64,000 nt of DNA from Arthrinium phaeospermum (Eukaryota > Ascomycota > Sordariomycetes > Amphisphaeriales > Apiosporaceae): the NCBI GenBank assembly GCA_006503535.1, contig QYRS01000005.1, forward strand, positions 2,294,001-2,358,000, in the 5' to 3' direction. The position numbers and the translations under genes are program-made. Positions 57,485-64,000 of the stretch are shown here, one piece after another; within the stretch, counting starts at the first letter, position 1, and each line of letters begins with the position of its first letter. The notes under the pieces were generated by a model. The model did no database searches, was not told where the DNA came from, and was given only the letters and a program-made list of their open reading frames with translations.

Positions 57485-58763
57485 ATGTCTGTCTCCCAAG
57501 ACGTCATCCCGCCCAATGGCGACATGCTTGAACAAGGCATGGACAGCCTGAAGCTTGAGGGAGATCTCGGCCCAGATGGCCAACCTGCCCCCAAAACCGA
57601 CGAGGAGTATGCCGCTACTAGCATCACGCTGCGCGCCATTGTCTCCTCCAAGGAGGCCGGTGTCATCATTGGAAAAGGCGGCAAGAATGTTGCCGATCTC
57701 CGTGATGAGACTGGCGTGAAGGCCGGTGTCAGCAAGGTGGTACAAGGCGTGCATGATCGCGTTTTGACGATTACCGGAGGCTGCGATGCCATTTCTAGAG
57801 CCTACTCGATAGTTGCGCGCGCGCTGCTCGAGGGTGCACCGGCAATGGGCATGGGCGGCGTTGTCCAGAACAATGGAACACATCGTATGCGACTTATCCC
57901 CGAACCCCCAAACCTTACGCTGATTCGGTCGAATTTGCTGACATAATCTAGCCATCAAGCTTCTCATCTCGCACAACCAGATGGGCACCATCATCGGTAG
58001 ACAGGGCCTGAAGATCAAACATATTCAGGATGTGTCAGGCGTTCGCATGGTGGCACAGAAGGAGATGTTACCTCAGTCGACCGAGCGAATTGTGGAGGTC
58101 CAGGGAACTCCCGAGGGGATCCAGCAAGCCATCTGGGAAATCTGCAAATGTCTGGTTGATGATTGGCAGCGTGGCACTGGCACCGTGCTGTATAACCCTG
58201 TGGTCCGTACCCAACCGGGCGGTGCGGGGTCTCTGCCCAATGCTGCTGGCGCACCTGTTAGCGGGTGGGCAGCTATGGTGCTGCTCCCACCAGAGACTAT
58301 GGTGGTCCCCGTGTAACGAGAACAGGCAATGGTGCCGATTTCAGCAACGGTGGAGGTCGCCCATACCGCCGCTCCGATTCCGATGCAGGCACCCGGGATC
58401 GCCAAGGCCCTCCTACGCACGACGAGAACGGCGAGGAGATCCAGACCCAGAACATCAGCATCCCTGCTGACATGGTGGGCTGCATCATTGGCCGGGCTGG
58501 AACCAAGATCAGTGAGATCCGGAAGACGTCCGGTGCCCGCATTTCTATTGCCAAGGTATGATAATGTCCCACCATCTACAACCCTCTCCACGGTATGAGG
58601 GTAACGTGCTAACAGTATCGGGTAGGCACCTCATGACGAGACTGGTGAGAGGATGTTCACTATCATGGGTACCGCCAAGGCCAACGAGACGGCCTTGTTC
58701 TTGCTCTACGAGAACTTGGAGGCCGAGAAGATGCGTCGGAGTCAGACGCAGGGCCAGGAATAA
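57485..58763 (+). CDS. three-KH-domain RNA-binding protein (Rnc1/Pbp2-like; one apparent frame break)
   Basis: Exons 57485-57884, 57952-58555 and 58626-58763, about 380 aa. Three KH domains are clear, each with an intact GxxG loop: AGVIIGKGGKNVADLRDETG, MGTIIGRQGLKIKHIQDVSG and VGCIIGRAGTKISEIRKTSG. This is the layout of fission yeast Rnc1 and budding yeast Pbp2/Hek2-type proteins, which bind CU-rich mRNA and alter its stability or localisation. Between KH2 and KH3 the frame shifts at about 58263-58266: the upstream frame reads AAGAPVSG and then stops at 58314-58316, while the continuation SYGAAPTRDYGG to KH3 lies in another frame. One extra G in the GGG before TGGG would restore it. No short intron fits there. 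The N-terminus (to residue 40) is acidic. Confidence 0.88.
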
Positions 58764-60400
58764 GCCTGAGACTCTGTGTATGGTAGAGTTCTCTGCAACC
58801 GACCAAAACGAGAAGGATGGAGACCTCTGCGAGGACTGATCCTCGAGCTTATTGTTGCGATTTCTCATGTTCTTGTACATCAAGCCTAGCACTGGCGCTG
58901 GTTTAGGCTTACTGGCGGGTGCCTTGCACGCCCGCTCTTGCCAAGGACACGGATTGATATATTTGTCTGGAGTATTTCTAATGTTGGTTGGATTTGGCGA
59001 AGGAACCCTGGTTGTAAGGCGGGGCGATTCCAGATCTGACTTGCCGCGAGGCTGACCTCTACCAATGCTGGGGGTTATAACGATACGACGTAACGACAAC
59101 TACTTCCCCCATCTATTTCCTCCTCGACGAATCGGCCGATGTGATCGGCTGTACTCTCCATGTCTATTTTCCTTTCTTCTTATTTCTGATATCCCACACC
59201 CCACACCCAACAGAGAGAGTCTCACATAAACACCACTTCCCCCGACTTTCCTTTGCGCAGCTCTAGGCCATCATCTCCGAGGCGTCTTTGGCATGGAACC
59301 AGCAGCCAGTCCCCTATATCGATTGGAGGACAGGCTTTGACGCCAGTCGAGATGAATCGACGATGGTGAGCATGCGCCTACGTAATCGACCTCACTCTCA
59401 TGTACCAAGATTCCCGTTTTGTCCTGGTCGAGAATCGCCCCAATCTCGTCATATCGCGTACATCCCTTCATCGCGACCCCCTCCCTCGCTATCACCATTT
59501 CTTTCCCCACCCATGCGCACCTTCGGAGGCCTGGGTTCGGAACTCTTGCCCCGTATACCAGCAGCAGAGAATCAAGAGCGGACCTCGTGTCGGTCCCTCG
59601 ACGGACTGGGTTGCATATTATGTTCACTTTTGGAAGCATGGCAATAGCACTCTAGGATTAAGCCTGCGATGAGGTGGGAAATTGGGATGTCAAGTACGCC
59701 AAAAAATCCAAATAGCCCCTGGGGCGGCCCAAAAATCAAGCATCAGTTTTGAGACGTGACTACATGTAGATAGGCATATTGTGACTTATGCTGTAGTCAA
59801 TGGAATCGCCAACAAGCGTCAACAGATGTCACAATGTTCACGAGGTGACCAAACCAAGACCCAAAAAGAATGCTGTGAGGTGAGGTCGAATGTTTGTCTC
59901 GAGCTCTGATGCCAAGCTTGCTGCCATGCCGCCAACAATAAGGCGGACCGAGCCTCCCCTCCACTGGACGGACCCCTCCGCTAGGCGCTGCCTGTACCTA
60001 GATTGTCTCCAGCAGTACTTATGCACCCCACGTTCGGGCAGGCACCAGGTGCTAAAAAATGTACCCACGGGTATTCCACTCACTTGTCCCTTAATTCTGC
60101 CAATCTGTCATCAACTCACGGACGATGAGCCCGATAATTTTATCACAAGTCCAGATCCATTTCAGGGTCCAGGCTCGATTTTTCTCTCGTTAACTGCCTT
60201 TCTTATGACTTGATCTTTTGAACCGTGTCTTATTGTTTTCCCCATTCCTTACCTCCCTCTCAACTGTTGCCGCGAGTGCAAAGCAACTGGGCGCCTGACT
60301 CGTTTTCACCCTTGTCGTTGCCCCTTCCACTCATTCTCTATTTACATCTTATCCACCAGATTGTCGGCCGCTTGGGGACGAGCCGCGCAACCCACCGACA
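58764..60400. other. intergenic region
   Basis: KH gene 3' end and the promoter and pyrimidine-rich leader (about 60220-60400) of the transporter gene. No gene-like frame. Confidence 0.45.
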
Positions 60401-61815
60401 ATGGCGCGTACCAAGCAAGTCAAGCCCATTGAGCGCCAGCCCTCTTCCGAATACGTGGGTGGGCAGAATTCGACTTCGGGCAAGCAGCAAGTTGATCCGG
60501 CCATGGCGCATTCCGGCAAGTCCAACGGCGCATTGAGCACTTCCACCAGGGCCGTCCCTGTTGCCGCCGCCGCCGCCGAGCAAGCCGATGCTGGCGTTCT
60601 GCAACTGGTGATTGCCGTTGCAGGCATCTACGGTTCCTTGTACGAAAACCTGTCCCCGTTTTTCCGAGAAGAGCTGTTGTGACTGACCATTACCCTTCTT
60701 GCGCCCGGCAGCCTGACATGGGCATACCTGCAGGAGAAGCTCACGACGACACCCCACGGGCCCCCGGGCGCGACCGAGGTCTTCAAGTACCCCGTCTTCC
60801 TGAACACGATCCAGTCCCTGTTCGCCGCGACCACGGCGCCATCTACCTGTACTTTAGCACCCCGCGGGGCGCCCCTGCCCGCCATCTTCCCGTCGCAGCG
60901 CATCGTGTGGCCGCTGCTGCTCGTCGCTATCACTAGCTCCCTCGCCTCACCCTTTGGCTACGCCAGCCTCGCCCACATCGACTACATCACCTTCCTGCTC
61001 GCCAAGTCGTGCAAGCTGCTGCCCGTCATGTTCCTGCACATCACCGTCTTCCGCAAGCGCTACCCGCTGTACAAGTACCTGGTGGTGGCGGCCGTGACGG
61101 CGGGCGTCGCCGTCTTCACGCTGCACTCGGGCAAGAAGGGCGGCGGCAAGAAGCACGCGTCGTCGACGTCGGACGAGGAGCGCAACATGCCCTGGGGCCT
61201 GCTGCTGCTGTCCATCAACCTGCTGTTCGACGGCCTCACCAACAGCACCCAGGACTACATCTTCGGCGCCTTCCAGCCCTACACGGGGCCCCAGATGATG
61301 TGCGCCAACAACCTCATGAGCACCGCCGTCACCGCCTCCTACCTCGTCCTCAGCCCCTGGCTCTCCAGACCGGCGTCGGCGAGTGGCTCGGCATGGACGT
61401 GGCCGGCAGCGCCGGCGAGCTGGGCGAGGCCCTCCAGTTCATGGCGCGTAACCCGTCCGTCTGGGCCGATGTGCTGGGGTTCGCGGCCTGTGGTGCGGTG
61501 GGACAGGTCTTCATCTGTAAGTGTCTTTTCTTCTCTTTCTTTTTTCTTTCTCCATGACCGCCACCCCCTTGCTAATTGCCAAACAGTCTATACGCTTTCC
61601 ACCTTCTCCTCGGTCCTGCTCGTCACCGTCACCGTCACGCGCAAGATGTTCACCATGATCCTGTCCGTCGTCGCCTTCGGCCACCGCCTGACCCAGATGC
61701 AGGTCCTGGGCGTCGGCCTCGTCTTTGGCGGCATCGGCGTCGAGGCCGCCATTGCGCGCCAGGAGAGATGGCCAAGGAGGCCAAGCGCAAGGCCAAGGCG
61801 GCCAAGACGCAATAA
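60401..61815 (+). CDS. HUT1: UDP-galactose transporter homolog HUT1 (several apparent frame breaks)
   Basis: Exons 60401-60639, 60712-61516 and 61587-61815. The sequence is that of the SLC35B/HUT1 family of ER nucleotide-sugar transporters: LTWAYLQEKLTTTPHG, VFKYPVFLNTIQSLFAA, FGYASLAHIDYITFLLAKSC, KRYPLYKYLVVAAVTAGVAV, NLLFDGLTNSTQDYIFGAFQ, TLSTFSSVLLVTVTVTRKMF and VLGVGLVFGGIGVEAAIA. The tail is Lys-rich (AKEAKRKAKAAKTQ), like an ER retrieval signal region. The family moves UDP-galactose or related solutes into the ER lumen. The frame breaks at about 60835 (one base missing before GAIYLYFSTPRG), 60861-60880 (compensating change before LPAIFPSQR), 61361-61366 (one base missing before LQTGVGEWLGMD) and 61762-61768 (one base missing before MAKEAKRK). 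As sequenced, no full-length product is possible. Confidence 0.87.
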
Positions 61816-63469
61816 GCAGATTATGCCCTTTTCTTCTTCTTTCCTTTTTCTCGAGGCTTCCTATAGAGAGAAGGCGTGCTCATGTATACGTATTAACGAG
61901 AACGCGATGAGAACCTATACGTTATTAGTTCTTAGAGACGGAGAGACAGAGAGAACATCAGAGCCGTGGCGGTAGGGTCGGTGGGCTTTTGATTTTCAGC
62001 TTAACATGGATACCCTCATACACACGATACTACCAAACCAGCAAAGCAGAGTAGCCTTGCCAAGGTCGGTCGATCACCGGTCAGTACATAGAAATAGAGC
62101 CTGTGATAACTGTTTACATGCTTGGAAACGGGAAGCCCGTGATCTATACTTCCACTCACACATATCGCATATATACCCGATCTGGTCCTTTCAGGGACAT
62201 ACTCGTAGCTCTAAATATGGGTACGGGCGAGATACTCATGTCACTTAAAGTGAACTCCTACTGCTTTCTAATGTTTTGGTATGTGTTTGAATTTTTTTCG
62301 TAGATTTGGTTTCGTCCTACGAGGAGACTATATACAATTATTGATGGCTTTATTCGGCTGACGGAAAGGAAGCACTCGAGACGAACTAAGCCCACAGGAA
62401 AGGAAAGGAGAAAAAAGAAGAGCAGATTGTGGAGAGAGAAGTAGGTAGAACGGCCTCCTTGGCGATAAATGGACACGAAACAGGTTTGTAGTCGTCGGTC
62501 ATGCCCTGGATTCCGAGAAAGCGAGAAAGAAAAAACCCTCCCGTTCCCCAAACACCACCGCCCCCTCTCAACAACCTCCCTTCTTCTCCTCCTCCTCCCC
62601 CCTGCGTGCGTGCGTTTTTACCTCGCGAGCTACTACCCCTTCCCCTCTTTGCCGGCGTGTGTGCAGTATAATGGGGTGGGTGTGTATTTCCCGACGATCC
62701 CTCCTCGGCACACGCGCGTGTTTTTCCATCAGCCGCCGCGGCGTATTTCGCCTTGATTTCCCCTTGCCCTTCCATCCGGTCCATACCAACACCTCCCCCA
62801 TCAAACTCCTGGATTAGACCTTGCCGCTCAGAAGAAAACGGGCATTTGGTTGAGGAGTAGTCCTCTTGGCGACTAAAAAAAGCAGGTCGCATGGCCCAAC
62901 CACATAGACGCCTGTCACCGCAAAACGGCCCAAGACACCGCCTGGCTGGTTTTGGTAGTGAAAGAAAAATGAAATGATGACGCGTTTCCGGGTATATCCG
63001 GGATTCTCCCGTGACCGCCAGTTGCTGCGCTATGCCGTCCTTTTGCATGATGAAAAAATAAGAGAACTCCTGATTCTGCTGTGGAACGAACGAACGTATG
63101 GTATGGTATGACTGGGGTTGCAAGTGTATGACAAAGAAGATTGCAGTTTGCCCGGTAGGATTTCCGTGGCAATGCTGTTTATAAAATTTCGTTTGGTGCT
63201 AGGTCAAGCCATGTCCAAGAATCTATGAACTAGGTGCTGCCTATTCATATGCCGAGGCTAAGGATGGGGTAAGAACGCCAGTGTATGCCGTACAACAGAC
63301 GCTTTGCAAAACGAACTAAATCGATTTGGCAAATTGGGTTGAATGTATTGGGTAGTTACACGTCTCGCGGTTATGTCGGGACGTATGAGTCGTAAGTCGT
63401 CGATCATTATGTGTGCCACATAGAATACAGATCTTAGATTTTGGATGTCGAGTTCACTATTGGCCTGCT
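61816..63469. other. intergenic region
   Basis: Two genes converge here. A 245-codon minus frame (62386-63123) is low-complexity Gly/Arg/Ser in its second half and has no family features, so it is not called. Nothing else is supported. Confidence 0.45.
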
Positions 63470-64000
63470 CTATAACACCTCATCAATAGATCGCACGATC
63501 GGCGTTTCTCCCTTCGTGGGAGGGCTTCTGGGGTCGACAGCTTCAGCAGGCCGCAAGTACGGGTCGAATGGATCCCGTGGAAACGTTTGTGCCCTCGGGG
63601 AGAAGAGGCCGTCGCTGGGCTCCTTGGGAGTTGGGGTACTTCCACAAACTTCATCCCTCCCATCTCACCGAACGAGTCGTGCAATGGATTGTTCGTCATT
63701 GTCTCGGCTCTAGGCGATAACAGAGCATCATCGTCAGGCAGACCTTGTGACATGTACGTGTCTTCATGGGTCGGTGCTTCGCCATGTCGGTTCAGCGACA
63801 TGGGTTCCTCACTTTCACCGAAATGTAGACGAGAGAACCCGAAACTTTGAATCCCTTGCGGGAAGCGGTGCGTTGCGAAACCTGGAGAGGGTGGAGGCTT
63901 CGATGCATCAGAAGGTGGAAAGCCAGGTGAAGGTGGCGGTCTGAAGGCATCGTTCGAGGGCGGAAAGCCTGGCGATGGTGGTGGCTGAAAGAAGGATGAA
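63470..64000 (-). CDS. hypothetical protein, C-terminal part, with PPPSPGF repeats (one apparent frame break)
   Basis: The 5' part lies beyond the right edge; the frame is open at base 64000. The visible N-terminal section has three proline-rich repeats: PPPSPGFPPSNDAFR, PPPSPGFPPSDASK and PPPSPGFATHRFP. Then comes DDDALLSPRAETMTNNPLHD and GEMGGMKFVEVP. At about 63649 (a CCCC run on the coding strand) the frame appears to lose one base: the current frame continues into an unlikely Arg-rich tail ending at 63457, while the frame one base earlier gives TPKEPSDGLFSPRAQTFPRD, PYLRPAEAVDPRSPPTKGE and ends DEVL with TAG at 63472-63470. Family unknown. Ser-Pro sites are abundant, suggesting phosphorylation by proline-directed kinases (inference). 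Confidence 0.6.

Noticed and set aside
62386..63123. 245-codon minus-strand frame
   Set aside because: Second half is Gly/Arg/Ser low complexity from a purine-rich strand; no recognisable motif or splice structure.

Overview
The window is nuclear DNA of a filamentous ascomycete (Pezizomycotina, most likely a Sordariomycete). The evidence is short introns (about 45-100 nt, GTRNGT donors, CTAAC/CTGAC branch sites, YAG acceptors), GC-rich third codon positions, long pyrimidine-rich leaders, and proteins typical of this group (KU80, RLP24, PAM18, COG1, DUF3176, DUF3602, DUF1349, MCT-type MFS). No operons, rRNA, tRNA, CRISPR arrays or intact transposons were seen.

Layout. 1-15 kb is gene-dense: a DUF1295 membrane protein (cut by the left edge), a small hypothetical protein, a TMEM205-like protein, the DNA-repair subunit KU80, a Gfd2/YDR514C-like DEDD-fold protein, the mitochondrial import J-protein PAM18 facing the ribosome-biogenesis factor RLP24, and a DUF3602 (Par32-like) protein. 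15.2-23.9 kb is an 8.7 kb gene desert with simple repeats. 23.9-36.9 kb holds a C2H2 zinc-finger protein, a multi-pass membrane protein, an ING/PHD chromatin protein, a hypothetical protein and a DUF3176 membrane protein. 38.8-51.9 kb holds a peroxisomal enoyl-CoA isomerase, COG1, a DUF1349 protein, an MCT-like MFS transporter, an aldo-keto reductase, a PQ-loop transporter and an AP-1 accessory-like (Laa2/ppk6) protein. 52-57.4 kb has no intact gene but contains a probable decayed gene and a 227-bp tandem duplication. 57.5-61.8 kb encodes a three-KH RNA-binding protein and a HUT1-type nucleotide-sugar transporter. The right edge cuts a minus-strand gene with proline-rich repeats.

Most genes are unrelated housekeeping functions; there is no biosynthetic or defence cluster. 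The two most notable signals are: (1) a decayed D-3-phosphoglycerate dehydrogenase fragment lying inside a 606-nt intron of RLP24; and (2) a run of apparent single-base frame breaks, mostly missing one base and often in short G or C runs, in four consecutive genes between 51.5 and 63.7 kb, whereas the genes left of 51 kb read through cleanly. The second is most simply a local sequence-quality effect, and any gene models there should be treated with care. All exon boundaries below were inferred by hand from splice consensus and protein continuity.
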